Source of the DNA: Undaria pinnatifida
Taxonomy: Eukaryota > Sar > Phaeophyceae > Laminariales > Alariaceae
Assembly (NCBI GenBank): GCA_012845835.1
Contig: JABAKD010000016.1
Location: 1,854,359 to 1,918,358, forward strand
Direction of reading: 5' to 3'
Length of the DNA: 64,000 nt
Below are positions 49,716-60,036 of this stretch, piece after piece. The number at the start of each line of letters is the position of its first letter. The first letter of the stretch is position 1. The notes below the pieces were generated by a model. That model made no database searches. It was given only the letters and a program-made list of their open reading frames with translations, and had not been told where the DNA came from. A program made the translations under genes and the position numbers.

Positions 49716-52700
49716 ATTGTTGTTGTTGTTGTGGTGGTTGCTGCTGCTACTGCTGCTGTTGTTGTTGTTGTTGTTTTTGTTAGTGTTAGTGCTGTGGACA
49801 TTGCTGCCGTTGTCACTGTTTTAGCGTATGATGATTAATGTGCGTCCAGTTCAAGACAAGCTTGTACTGTTCAACACCTGACGAATGCTACCGGTGCCTG
49901 TGCGTGGTCTTGACACCACTGTAACGTAGCGAGGCGCCAAGTCACGCTCGGGCTTTCATCTCACCCCCTCCCTCTTTCCCTCACCCCCTCCCCCCCTCCC
50001 TCCGTCCCTCCTCCCCCCCCTTCCCCCCCTCCGCCCCTCCCTCCCTGCGTATTAAGGATATACTTGCGCTGACGGGGGCCGACGCCGCGGAAGGTTTGGA
50101 CCCGACACCCATTGGTCGAGGAGGCATGAAGCGCTTCCGGGCGGGGGGCATCGTCGGAAGGTCACGGGTGAGGTGGAGGGGGTGGAAGACGGGCGGGGGA
50201 GGAGGCTCCAGTGTCGTGAAGTTATTAAATTGTTGTTGATGCTGTAGTTTCAGCGCTTCGCGATAAAGAAATGCCATTGAGTTGTTACACTGTTGTTGAT
50301 GCTGTGCTTTCAGCAGCGCCCCGCCAGCCTATATGGGTGGCGCTTGCCGCCATTTAGCTTTTTTTGCAAAAAAAGCACCACCATTAAGTTAGTCTTGCAA
50401 AGAAAAACGCCAACGTTAAGCTGGTCTTGCCTGCTTCGATCGACCTTTCGGGTGTATTCAAACAAGAAAAACTGATGTAGCGCTCCTGCCCCTGCTCCAT
50501 TCCATCAGCCATTCGGATGTATCAATACCCAAAGTACTGCCTCCCCACGCCCCCCTCCCGCCCCGCCCCCATACCCCCGCTTTCCCCCCCTCCTCCTCGC
50601 GCCACCTCTGGGTCCCTCCCCCCTCGTCGCGCCACCCCTGGGTGTGCCATACATCTCAGGACGGGGAATCGCAGTCGCCATCGCCGTGCGCCCTGGAAGA
50701 GGCGTTGACGGACGCGGGGATAGGGGTGTTCGACCCAGCAGGCGTTTTGGGTGCGGGGTGGCCAATGGCGCCCATGGAGGGCGGCGTTTTGGCGGCAGGA
50801 GCAGGTATCGGGCTTGAAGTGGCGGGGCAGGGAGAGGAGGAGGGTCTGGCGATACCGCCGACGGGGATGGAGGTGCGCGTGATCTGTCGCGTGTTGGTGT
50901 TCCCCTCGCGGCAAATATTTGGTTTTAGCGGGTATGTGCGCCTTCAGCTTTTAGTGTGTACCTGGCTCTTACTGTACGTACAGTATTTTACTATTTGGCC
51001 CCGTTTCGACAAAATCGTTGATGGTACACACTAACTTCTCGTTCAATTTTTGTTATTTCGAGAAATTTCCGGGCGGTCGGGGTCACGGTTAGGGTTTCTG
51101 TCAGATGACGTGAATTTAAGATCAGAGTACAGCAGCCTTTGCGGTGTTCTCACCCCACAAATCATACCAGATAAAGCACCAAATACATTTCGATGTGTGA
51201 GGTGGTCCGCACGTTTTTTTTAATCAGTTTTTCCAAAACGCGCGGCGAAGTCGCGCTGGGGTCGGAGGCCTAGCCTGGGTTAGGGTTGGGGTTAGGGGTA
51301 GGGTTAGGTTGGGGCGACGCGCTCTCGCGATTTGACCCCCCCAAAAAAAACACACACACACACAAAAAACGGCCTTAGAACCTCTATAAAGTGAAATATA
51401 TTTGGTACTTCATCTGGTACGATTTGTGGGTCAAAGCCGGCAGAGGCGCCTCTTAGGGTAGCGAGGCACCCCCTTGTTCATTGCCGGGCCTGAGCTATCA
51501 TACCATACCATTCCATACCATACCATACCACACCATACCATACCATACCACACCATACCATACCATACCATACCATACCATACCATACCATACCATACCA
51601 TACCACACCACACCACACCACACCATACCATACCACACCATACCATACCATACCATACCATACCATACCATACCATACCATACCATACCATACCATGCCA
51701 TACCATCCATACTCGCACGAGTGACTCTGTACCTCACGGACTATTAATAGAACATTTTACTAGACCATTTTTCTGGCGCCGCGTTGCCTACCATTCCGTT
51801 CTGGATTCGTATCTCGCCAAATTATTGAATTGAAACGGAACGAAAGCTCAAGACGCAGGGGCTTCACTGGCGCGAGTGACCCGGAGACACTGAGAAAAAA
51901 GAAGCCCCAAAAGCGACCCCCCCCTCCTCCTGTAGCTATACCTTGCTCTTATTAGAAATATTTATTTTTCACCCCTGTCCTGTATTATATATATACCTGG
52001 TATATAGGTTGGGTTGGCGTTGGTTGGCAACGACACTGTAAAAAACATGCCGCTCACTAATATCTACCTGGTACTTCATATATGAGCTAGACCACCAGGG
52101 TACCGTTTTTGTTTTGTTTTTGTTTTTGTTTTGTGGCGGTCGATCACAGCTGGCGGTCGAGTTAGGTCGTTTGTGCGGGGTGGAGAACTTTTACTCCACA
52201 CAAGGGGAATGATCGTATCGCGTAGGGTTTGTGGTAATGCACCGCACGAGGCAGTTACATAGGTCTCCCATTGCTGTCTCTGGAAGTGGCCATACCGGAA
52301 ATTAAATTAACTCATTGAAGCTGTCATCCATGGGCAAGTCCGCCTCACAAGCGGTTCTTAGTAGGATGCCGCTCACCCTTCATGTGACTCGCCGAACACC
52401 TCACGGCGCTTCGTGCTTGGTGCAAGCAATGCCTGCTGGTCGGTAAAAACCCGACCTGCTCCGTCCCGACATTCCCGGGGTGCGAGGGTCTACACCATAT
52501 GGTCATACCACTACGGCCATGCATGAAATGAATATCGAGTACACAACCCCTACCTTAGCCCGAGTCATTAGTACAGCAACACTTGGGAAGGTGCTTAAAA
52601 GTTATTAGAAATTGGCTGTCTCCCCCGGCGTGGCCCAGTAGTGCGCACGACTTGGCCCTGCTGTGACAGTGGGTTTGGACAGTTGGAAGCGCGCACAGAC

Positions 52701-53161
52701 TCCTCCTCGTTTGCAGGTGTTTTTTTTTACTAGTTTTTCATCAGGCGGTCGGGGGTTGCCGTTTAGAAGCAGGTATGTTGCGGCCTCTTTTTTTTTTTCA
52801 AGCTCGGGCAAGCAGTTAACACAGCTTTCGTGCTCCTGACCGCGTGTTTGGCCTCGGTCTAGTGAACCCGCACCTTTTAACGCTAACACGAACGCAACAA
52901 ACAATGCCGTAAACAAAAACTGTTTTCTGCAGGGGTTTCCAAAACTTCCTCCACTGCCCTCGGGGACCGGGGTGGCGGGCAACCTGTGCGTGGAGGCGTC
53001 GGCTGCGGTTGAGGGGGCGGGATCTTCTCCTCCCCTGGTGGTGCTTCTTCGTTTCTGCAGCGAGGGCGACAACACTCCCGACGCCATCGCGGTGGCGCAA
53101 GCCGTGAACGACTCGTTGAGGCTTCTTCCGGGAGGGGATGGAGGAGAAGGGTCCCCTGGGG
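46095..53161 (+). CDS. PSMG2: proteasome assembly chaperone 2, seven exons found, 3' end missing
   Basis: Exons: 46095-46157, 47284-47355, 48324-48371, 49045-49230, 50057-50167, 50660-50872, 52933-53161; all GT-AG, phases agree, giving 307 residues. PAC2 pairs with PAC1 to guide 20S proteasome alpha-ring assembly. Diagnostic parts: TLIVPIVSTGNVGQLAVDLF at the N-terminus, KVGYLETELV, then FAAQLVEWSRRSGFKDILAL TGADAAEGL, and near the end VVLLRFCSEGDNTPDAIAVA QAVNDSLRLL, which is the family's conserved C-terminal helix. Human PSMG2 is 264 residues; the extra length is Gly/Ala/Pro-rich sequence in exons 6 and 7. The final exon, normally a short W..P.SW..LFG-like tail, should follow the GTAAGT donor at 53162 in phase 1. 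I did not find it, so the 3' end is open. Exon 3's acceptor (GACGGAAG) is the least certain boundary. Introns carry microsatellites and repeats. Confidence 0.92.
47735..47776 (+). mobile_element. family G retroposon tail fragment
   Basis: TGCCCCATCCGCCAAAGGAT GAAGG then about 15 A: the hairpin and poly(A) of family G only, consistent with a strongly 5'-truncated insertion. In PSMG2 intron 2. Confidence 0.65.
49549..49790. repeat. (GTG)n/(GTT)n microsatellite
   Basis: About 240 bases of GTG grading into GTT triplets in PSMG2 intron 4. Poly-Val and poly-Leu frames across it are artefacts. Confidence 0.96.
51276..51314 (+). repeat. short interstitial telomere-like repeat
   Basis: GGGTTAGGGTTGGGGTTAGG then GGTAGGGTTAGGTTGGGG: several TTAGGG and near-TTAGGG units in a row. 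A single GGTTAGGGTTT occurs nearby at about 51085. In PSMG2 intron 6. Brown algal telomeres are reported as TTAGGG type, which makes the resemblance meaningful. Confidence 0.6.
51498..51708. repeat. (CCATA)n pentanucleotide satellite
   Basis: About 42 pentamers, mainly CCATA with CCACA variants interspersed, in PSMG2 intron 6. His/Tyr/Thr-rich and Met/Val/Trp-rich frames on the two strands are artefacts. Confidence 0.98.
52140..52620. other. non-repetitive block in PSMG2 intron 6, unidentified
   Basis: About 480 bases of balanced composition with no long open frame. It contains short inverted pairs, such as GGTCGG and CCGACC around TAAAAAC (about 52439-52457), suggesting possible RNA structure. 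No tRNA, snoRNA box set or known intron-borne RNA is recognisable. It could equally be a fragment of a larger transposon. Confidence 0.3.
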
Positions 53162-53914
53162 GTAAGTTGTGCAAGACTCGTACGTACGAGTGCCGTTTGG
53201 TTTGGTTTGGCTTGCGTGGAAACGTGGTTTGTTTTGACTTGCTACAGGGCCTTTTTAACCATGAGATGCTCGTAGTGCCGTTGTTTTGGGTTTTTTGTGG
53301 TATTATGAGGCTTGTTTCTCGACCGTTTTCATCCCCTGTTCCGGTTGTGGCCTTGTTTGAATTTCAGGAACGAGTTGTGGTATCCCCTCGCCCGGTTTCT
53401 CCTGCGTCGTTCTCCTGACTGTTTCCATGTGCCCTTTCGCCCGAACTCTGGCACTTGCGCACTGTTTTGTCCGATTTATGTCATACGAAGTACCTGGTAT
53501 TTATTGTATGCGTGTCGTTGTGTCCTAATTTCTGCCCATGCACGCCAATTCGCCCGACTTTAAGGCATGCGCTATTTATTTATTTTTTCCTAACTCTCGG
53601 ATCTTGCTTTTTTTTTTTTTTTTCCCAGAATTTCAATGCGAAACGTTTCACGCCTCTTTCCGAGCTTGGACAAAAATCGTTGATAATTCACGCTACCTTG
53701 CTCCCAGTGTGTAATGACTCTCCTTTACATGTTCGTTCGAAGAAAAATCCCAGGCGGTAGGATTTTAGAGTCAGGGTTGGTGATCAAAAGGTAAGTAGAT
53801 TCAAACCGAAGTTTCGTAGGCAGCCCTCCCGACTCCTGTCCCGCTTTTTTTTTTGCAGCTCCTGTTTCGATGATTTCCAATTTTGGTGCCATGCGCATGT
53901 TTCTCTCAACATTA
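53162..53914. other. sequence after the last PSMG2 exon found
   Basis: T-rich with several possible acceptors (for example GAATTTCAG at 53367). None of the frames opened there yields the expected PSMG2 C-terminus. A TACCTGGTA word is at 53490 and a T run at 53609-53625. Confidence 0.4.
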
Positions 53915-54384
53915 CAGTAGGGGTCCCCCAATAAGGCGGTATCCCTATATAAGGCGGTCAAAGTCGCTTGGCGTGACGGGGGAATTGCACTCTAGGCGTC
54001 CTACGATAGAGGTATACCTTTTTTTGGCGTAAATGTTTCCAGAATGACGGGGCTCCTTAACCTACTATTAAATAATACTATCGTCGGAAAATACGCCCCA
54101 TTTATTTTGCATGATTTTCGTTTTGTGCGTAGACCATGGGATTTTTCATCCGGTACAAGTAGCGGTTTAGTTTTTTCCTTCAAAATCAGTTTTTCGGAAA
54201 GGTCTTGAGCTCCAAAATTGAGGAAAACCTAAGAAAAAAAAGTGGTGCACCTCTACGCCTCTATCGTAGCGCCCGTCAGTCATAAACTCATAAACTGGAA
54301 TGAATAAGGCGGCTTCCCCCAACAAGGCGGTCATGGTCATATAGCTCTGGCACACCACCGCCTTAGCCTGGGGGACCCCTTCTG
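53915..54384. mobile_element. MITE family C copy interrupted by a family B MITE
   Basis: The outer element starts CAGTAGGGGTCCCCCAATAA and ends CTGGGGGACCCCTTCTG, with TA at 53913-53914 and 54385-54386. Its interior breaks at GGGGAATTGCACTC (about 53993) and resumes at about 54285 with ATAAACTGGAATGAATAAGG. The foreign 290 bases between have family B ends: CCTACGATAGAGGTATACCT on the left and CCTCTATCGTAGCG on the right. The family B copy is therefore younger than this family C copy. Confidence 0.88.
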
Positions 54385-54490
54385 TACATCGTCTCGCTCT
54401 ACCCCATCACTAGTAATTATTGCCTTGAGATAGTAGGAATTCATTGAATTCTCCCCCACCCCTCCCCTTAATATTTTCTCCCAAAAACGA

Positions 54491-55070
54491 GTTGTTCTAC
54501 GGTAGTAGCCCCCCCCCCCCCCCCCCGACTTTTCTTTAACGAAATCGCTGGTTTTGAAACCAGCTGCCGGCCGAATCACCTGAAACACGGTGCCCCGTGC
54601 CACCCCGCGTCGTCGTTCGATAACCCGGTCGCCCCGGTGGCGTATCAGGTTATCCTCGAGCCTGGTATAGGTCAGTTTCGTGAGTTCGAGCCCCTCCGAG
54701 TGCATACTCGTATAAACTCGTTGGGACTTTTTCTTGTGGACAAATTGACTTGCGGAAAGCGCGAGAGCGTGAGTTAGCAGCACTCGATGAAAAATCGACG
54801 AGCAGTGGGGTTGCTGGACCCTATGCGCGATAAAAATTGAAGGCAAGAACCGGGGGGGAGAAGGGACGACACCTGTGACCACGGCTTGTCCAGAAGCTGG
54901 AAAGTAAAAGTGTGATGAAAAAAAAAGAAAAAAAAACTTTGCAGACAAAAAATTATGTCAAGATAACGAATGTTTTTCATGTTACTAGCATCCTTTCTCG
55001 TGTCGAGCAGAGCCATGGATCGTTCTCGTGAAAGGAAATCGCTGGTTATTGGTGGGGGGCTATGGTAGAT
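54491..55070. mobile_element. TIR element family E (inverted) interrupted by a SINE
   Basis: Relative to 28966-29213 the sequence is inverted: TTCTACGGTAGTAGCCCCCC and TTTCTTTAACGAAATCGCTG begin it, through CACCCCGCGTCGTCGTTCGA at 54620. The other part resumes at 54937 with CTTTGCAGACAAAAAATTAT and ends GGTGGGGGGCTATGGTAG. A complete tRNA-derived SINE occupies 54625-54936 between them. Confidence 0.82.
54625..54936 (+). mobile_element. tRNA-derived SINE copy 4, nested
   Basis: Full head CCGGTCGCCCCGGTGGCGTA, B-box-like GTGAGTTCGAGCCCC, body and A-rich tail. It splits the family E element at 54491-55070. No clear target duplication is visible. Confidence 0.9.
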
Positions 55071-55324
55071 TAAGTCAAACTGCCTTTTTGAGATACCGTG
55101 AGATATTGCACTATCAATATCAAGCAATTACCTTATGGTGGTGAAAATTGCACTTAACAAGGCGAAAACATTAAATTGCATAAAACTGCGAAACCGCTTC
55201 AAAGCTGTTTCTTGACGGGGACTCCTCAGCATTACCGCCTCCCCGAATCCTGAAAATGTTTTCCTAGCCCAACGCCTCCCACATTTTCCATCACCTCCCG
55301 CGAAAAACACAATAACTAGTTTAC

Positions 55325-55540
55325 CTCCATGACAAAATACGATTGGTTTTCTAATTGTTTGTCGATCGGGCTTTTGTCCGCTCCGTTGTGCGCATCTCCT
55401 GGCCGAAACGTGGTTCGCCAGGTGCTGTGAGGTGGAGCTCCCCCCTTTCCTGGGCCTCGTTGTATGGACCACCCCCCGCTCCGGATGCCTACCAGTAGGG
55501 TTTCCAAGGTTCGATCCGATTTCCGATCGGTCTGAGCCAT
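55325..55540 (-). CDS. possible first exon of an unidentified minus-strand gene
   Basis: An ATG in favourable context (CAACTATGGCT) opens 72 codons, starting MAQTDRKSDRTLETLLVGIR and ending QLENQSYFVME, directly before a GTAAAC donor in phase 0. Composition is protein-like and non-repetitive. Downstream exons on the minus strand are not recognised; the PSMG2 gene is on the other strand beyond 53161. No domain. Could also be part of a mobile element. Confidence 0.28.
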
Positions 55541-55579
55541 AGTTGTTCCTGTACGTAGCGGCGCTACGAGATGACCGAC

Positions 55580-55690
55580 AGGGTTTTGGGTTGGGTTGGG
55601 TTAGTTTGAGGTGGGTTGGGTCGGGTCGGGTTGGGTTGGATTGTGTTGGTTTCGTTTGTTTGTGTTGGATTATTTTGGTTCGCTGTGTTT
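55580..55690 (+). repeat. GGGTTGGGTTGGGTC-type repeat
   Basis: GGGTTTTGGGTTGGGTTGGG onward: pentamer/hexamer G/T-rich repeats (GGGTT, GGGTC, GTTGG) over about 110 bases. Confidence 0.8.
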
Positions 55691-55924
55691 CAAGGTGCGG
55701 TAGAGAGAGCGGGGGTGGTGATCAATTCGGCAGGCTTGTTACGTAGCGAATGGAGAGAGGCGGGGGGGATGGCAGCGCAGCGCAGCGTTGTGTTAACTTG
55801 TACGGCAGGCGCAGCACCAACTTGTGTCGCTCCCTGCCGTTGGTGATCCTTCGTCCGGAACCGTAGATGACAATTGAGAAATTAAAAAACAGCACGAAAG
55901 GTTAAGACCGCGAATGGAACGGGA

Positions 55925-56020
55925 AGGAGGGCCACACGCGCGAGTGGCCCCGAGCCACTGCAGACGAAGGGCCCCGAGCCAACGAAGGGCCACCAGCCAC
56001 TGCAGACGAAGGGCCCCAAA
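55925..56020. repeat. minisatellite GGGCCCCGAGCCACTGCAGA
   Basis: About four imperfect units built from GGGCCCCGAGCCA, CTGCAG and ACGAAGGGCC. Confidence 0.8.
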
Positions 56021-56079
56021 AATGACCCTCCTACGTACGGTAGCATTGTTCTTCAGTTGAAGAACCGACCACCGTTCAA

Positions 56080-56340
56080 GACGCGTGATACGATGGGGGT
56101 CAGCTCTTTTGGTGTAAAATGGTTGGTTCCTGAATGACGGGGCTCCATAGCCCAAAATCATTGCAAAATTATTTAGGCCATTTTTTTTTGACACGATTAT
56201 CGTTCTTATTAGTCTAGGCCATGGGATTTTTCAGCCCCCCCCCCCTTCAAATCAGTTTTTTTTGGAGAGGTCTTAAGCTCCCTAGTTGAGGATGCCTCAG
56301 ACATAAAAGTGGTGCACCTCCAACGTCGCTGGAACACACG
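56080..56340 (-). mobile_element. MITE family B copy
   Basis: Left end ACGCGTGATACGATGGGGGT; then TGAATGACGGGGCTCCATAG, CATGGGATTTTTCAG, GAGAGGTCTTAAGCTCC, AGTGGTGCACCTCCAACGTC. Mutated ends but the internal order is complete. Confidence 0.78.
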
Positions 56341-56435
56341 CAATTGTTATGGCGTCCTCCCTTCCCCCCGTTGCGGCGTGTTATTGGTTGTATCCATTGG
56401 TTGTATCCAAGTGTCTCTTTTCCGGCGATGACTCG

Positions 56436-56567
56436 TGCTACTACTGCTACTACTGCTACTACTACTACTGCTACTACTACTGCTACTACTACTATTGATG
56501 CTACTACTGCTACTACTACTACTACTACTACTATTACTACTGCTACTACTGCTACTACTACTACTAG
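56436..56567. repeat. (CTA)n microsatellite
   Basis: About 44 CTA/CTG triplets. Thr-rich, Leu-rich and Ser-rich frames across it are artefacts. Confidence 0.97.
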
Positions 56568-56669
56568 TCGTACGGCAGAGGTGCGCCGACCATTGGGTTC
56601 CCCACTCAACGATCTTTACCAAAAACAAAAGGTGCTTCCGGATGAACACTCCCATCGCCTAGGTGTGTT

Positions 56670-56890
56670 ATAAACATGAAAATACGCTCCAGCTGTGAGA
56701 TCGAAGATCTTGTCGAAACTCACCTTCGCAAGCTGTGTGTGACACTCCGATCGCGCGTATAACTGTGTGTGTGTCCTCATTAAGGACATAGGTCGGCGAT
56801 TCCCCTTGGAACTGCAGTGTAGCTTGTACCAGGACCAACATGGTGATGTTAGTCAGTCTGTGCGCGGAAACTATAAAACCCGTTATATAA
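56670..56890 (+). mobile_element. half copy of MITE family A
   Basis: TGAAAATACGCTCCAGCTGT, GAGATCGAAGATCTTGTCGA, TCACCTTCGCAAGCTGTGTG, GACATAGGTCGGCGATTCCC, GCGCGGAAACTATAAAACCC: the left arm of the 9530-10140 element. It stops at the first family B copy of the following cluster. Confidence 0.82.
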
Positions 56891-57179
56891 CCAAAACCGT
56901 GCAGAAAAAAAAAATAACGAATTTCCGACGATTTCGGGTTAAGGAGAGTTATGGAGCCGCCGTCATTCAGAAACCGTTTTGGACCAAAAAAAAAAAGGTG
57001 CTGAAGCCTTTCGTATGATTCCTCTATCGTTGAACGTGTAGACACTGCACACCCCCTTTCGTTTCCGAGGATCCTACCCTGTTGAGCTCTATTTTTCCAC
57101 ACACACACAAAAAAAAGGGGGTTCGGAGAAGAATGAAAAGCGCAACCCAATGGACAACCCCATGACCTCTACAGGTATT

Positions 57180-57265
57180 TTATAAGTAATTTTCAAGAAC
57201 GTCAGCCGTGAGTTTGACGAATTTCAGGTCAACACTCATCTTTGCAAGCTGCGTTGTTGGTACTT
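57180..57265 (+). mobile_element. terminal fragment of MITE family A
   Basis: AGAACGTCAGCCGTGAGTTT GACGAATTT, then CACTCATCTTTGCAAGCTGC. Confidence 0.75.
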
Positions 57266-57572
57266 GTAATATACTGTATGAGTGAGTTTTGATTGGGAGG
57301 TGTCTTATTTTTTGTCCACTATAATGGTAAGTATTGGTATTTATACTTTATTTAGGTGGGGAATTTTGAGGTATTATTCAAAAACAATACTACTGCGCGA
57401 CTTGTAAAAAACATGAAATTCCGACGGTTTTTTTGGGTGAAAGCTTTTTGACACGTGCCACGATAGATAGAGAGGTGCACCACTTTTTTTGTTTTAAGGT
57501 TCCTCAGTTTGGGCCCTTAAGACATGTCCCTCCCAAAAAGAGATTTGAAAGGAGAATTAAATTGCCACCGGG

Positions 57573-57702
57573 TGGGCTGCGAAAGCAACTGAGTTAAATC
57601 GACACACGGCGCGTACCGTATGAAAATACGTGGAAGTGTGGTGAGCTAAAGCTTTATTTTTCCTCATCCATCGGAGGATGAAGAAAAAAAAGAAAAAAAA
57701 AA
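57573..57702 (+). mobile_element. poly(A) retroposon, family G, with target-site duplication
   Basis: TGGGCTGCGAAAGCAACTGA, AATCGACACACGGCGCGTAC, GAAAATACGTGGAAGTGTGG, TAAAGCTTTATTTTTCCTCA, hairpin CATCCATCGGAGGATG, A-rich tail. GCCACCGGG flanks it on both sides (57564-57572, followed by T; 57703-57711), a nine-base target duplication. The flanks are family B sequence (…AATTGCCACCGG | GTGAAGAATCCCATGG), so it inserted into an existing MITE. Confidence 0.9.
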
Positions 57703-58387
57703 GCCACCGGGGGTGAAGAATCCCATGGCGTCGGTACACTCGACGAGATTCGCGCGAAAAAAAAAAATGGCCCATTTCCGACGATTTGGGGTTAAGGATC
57801 CCCGTCATTCAGAAAAAAAAACGCCAAAAAAGGGTATACCCCTATCGAAGCACGCGTCCCCTCACTAACACTGGAAACCCCTTTGGGGGGGGGAAGTTAA
57901 TTGAATTTAGTGTAGGGAGGGATTTTGGGGGGGCTCTAATAGAGGGGTTAAGGAACGCACCGTGTGGTTCACAAAAAATAAAATAAAATAGCCTAAAAAG
58001 CACTACACCTCGCTATCGTCAACACTCGTCCAAATGGCGTGCATGTGCGCCATCGCCTGCCTGAATGAGAGGAACTCCCCGCCCCCCTTTCTTGTCTCAA
58101 GAAGGCATTGTTGGGCGGACAGCACGCCATCTCTTACCGGCACAGCATCATCTACAAGAGAAAGAAAGGATTTTCGTTTCTGTGTCTAGGTCGTGGGATT
58201 CGTTGTCGAGTTGAGAATTAGCGCTACGTTGAGGGGTGTGGCAGGAAGTTTCTGAGCTCCTGACGGGAGGAGCTCAATATCTCACACAAAAAGCATGGCT
58301 TCGAAGACATTCGTTCGCTCAACAACGGGCTAACATTTATGTGCGCTCTACTAGTAGTCCTAAAAACAAGCAAAATGTCTTCGTAAA

Positions 58388-58702
58388 GACGCGTGCTACG
58401 ATAGAAGTGCACACCACTGATTTTCTGGATCGTGTGTTCCTCAATCTTGGAGCTTTAAGACCTACCAGGTACCTCTTCTTCCCAAAAACCGATTGGGAGA
58501 GAGAAACAAAAAAACAAACAAACTGCTACGTTCACCTGACGAAAAACCCCACGGCCTCTAGCTAGGTACACAACACGAACACGAGAATCACGCAACAAAA
58601 ATTAAGGGGGCGTATTTTCCGACGATTTTGGGTTAAGGAGCCCCGTCATTCAGAAAATATTTTCGCCAAAAAACGGTATACCTCTACACCGTAGCACGCG
58701 TC
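58388..58702. mobile_element. full-length MITE family B copy, 315 bp
   Basis: Left end GACGCGTGCTACGATAGAAG TGCAC and right end GTATACCTCTACACCGTAGC ACGCGTC form an inverted pair of about 26 bases. The interior shows the family order CTCAATCTTGGAGCTTTAAG, TGACGAAAAACCCCACGGCC, TTTTCCGACGATTTTGGGTT, AAGGAGCCCCGTCATTCAGA. Best reference copy in the window. No coding capacity. Confidence 0.9.
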
Positions 58703-59469
58703 CAAAATTTATCATGCTAATGATCGACATTTTCCACAATTTGATAAACATTGGGCCAAAAACGTTCCACCTTTTTTGCCGCGTGGGATGACTTTTTGAG
58801 TGCGTACAATTTTTTTTTCACCACGTTACGTGCTACGTACGTGACGGTAGAAGAACTGCAATAACGATTTTTTTTTTTGCAATAACGATTTTTTTTTCTC
58901 GGAGGTTTCCTCTAGTTTGAAAAGCTGATTTTTTTTTTGGAAGAAAACTAAAACTGCTACATACATGATACGAAAACACCGGACGAAAAATCTCATGGTA
59001 CAACTGTAGGAGGTATACAACGCAAATCATGGCAAAAAAAAAAATCCCATATTTGACGATTTTGGGTCAAGGAGCCCCGTCATCCCGAAACCATTTTCGC
59101 CAAAAAACGGTATACCTCTATCGTTACACGTACGTGTCTCACTGTCCTTACTAAAAGTCTTCTTTTGGGGGGAGGGGGGTGAGGTGGGGACACAGCCTAC
59201 GGTAAAGAGGGTGCAACATTTTTTTTTTTTCTAATACTCTAATCCTCACTTCTTGCAAAAAAAAAAAACGGTGAAAAAAAACAACGAAATACCGACGGTA
59301 TTATTGGGTTAAGGAGCCCCCCGTGTTGTTCAACAAAAAGAAGAGGAAAAAAGAAGCTACTGCTGTCGTAGCAGGCGTCCTGGAGAGCTCCTCAAGTTAT
59401 CACCCTGCCCCTCAGAAAAGAAAAAGGGTGAACGGGGGGGGGGGGGGAGTCTCAAGTGAGCCGCGGTCG

Positions 59470-59491
59470 GAAATATATATATATATATATA
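59470..59491. repeat. (AT)n microsatellite
   Basis: About 20 bases of alternating AT immediately after a family B fragment and a G run (59436-59449). Confidence 0.9.
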
Positions 59492-59757
59492 TTCCCCATT
59501 TTCATAATCCACACATTGCATTCGGGCACCCCTCCACCAAGAAGAGCGAGTAGTCCTCTGGAGGCATGTACGACACGGGGACAAAATCTGCCCCGTCTGC
59601 CCGTGGAAAGAGGCGTCGGCGCCCTATTCCCACCGTAGTGTGCCTCGCTCATGAAAGCGCAATGACGACAGCGCCGTGGAGGCGCCCCGTGGGAACACAT
59701 CACGGAAATAAATTTGTCACGGTGCCTTCACGAAGCCAGGCACACGCTGCACGACTG

Positions 59758-59992
59758 ATTCTACGATACACCCCCCCCCAAACCAGCGATTTTCTTCAAC
59801 GAACTTTTCATGGTCATGGTTCATGGCTGCTCGACACAAGGAAGGATACAATTGAAAACAACGTATCCACACATTTTCTTGTGCGCAAAGGCTCATCGAT
59901 CGATGACGTCGGGGTGTCGAGGGACACCGTATTTCGGGAGATACGACCGGGAGCGCTGGTTGTGAAACCGCCGATTTCGTTCAAGAAAAGTT

Positions 59993-60036
<44 letters not shown>

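Noticed and set aside
51431-51833. Tandem-peptide proteins (HTIPY / GMVWY)
   Set aside because: Direct translation of the CCATA satellite; no start context, and intronic.
52605-53174. 189-codon minus-strand frame
   Set aside because: Antisense to PSMG2 exon 7, whose plus-strand product is clearly homologous to the family.
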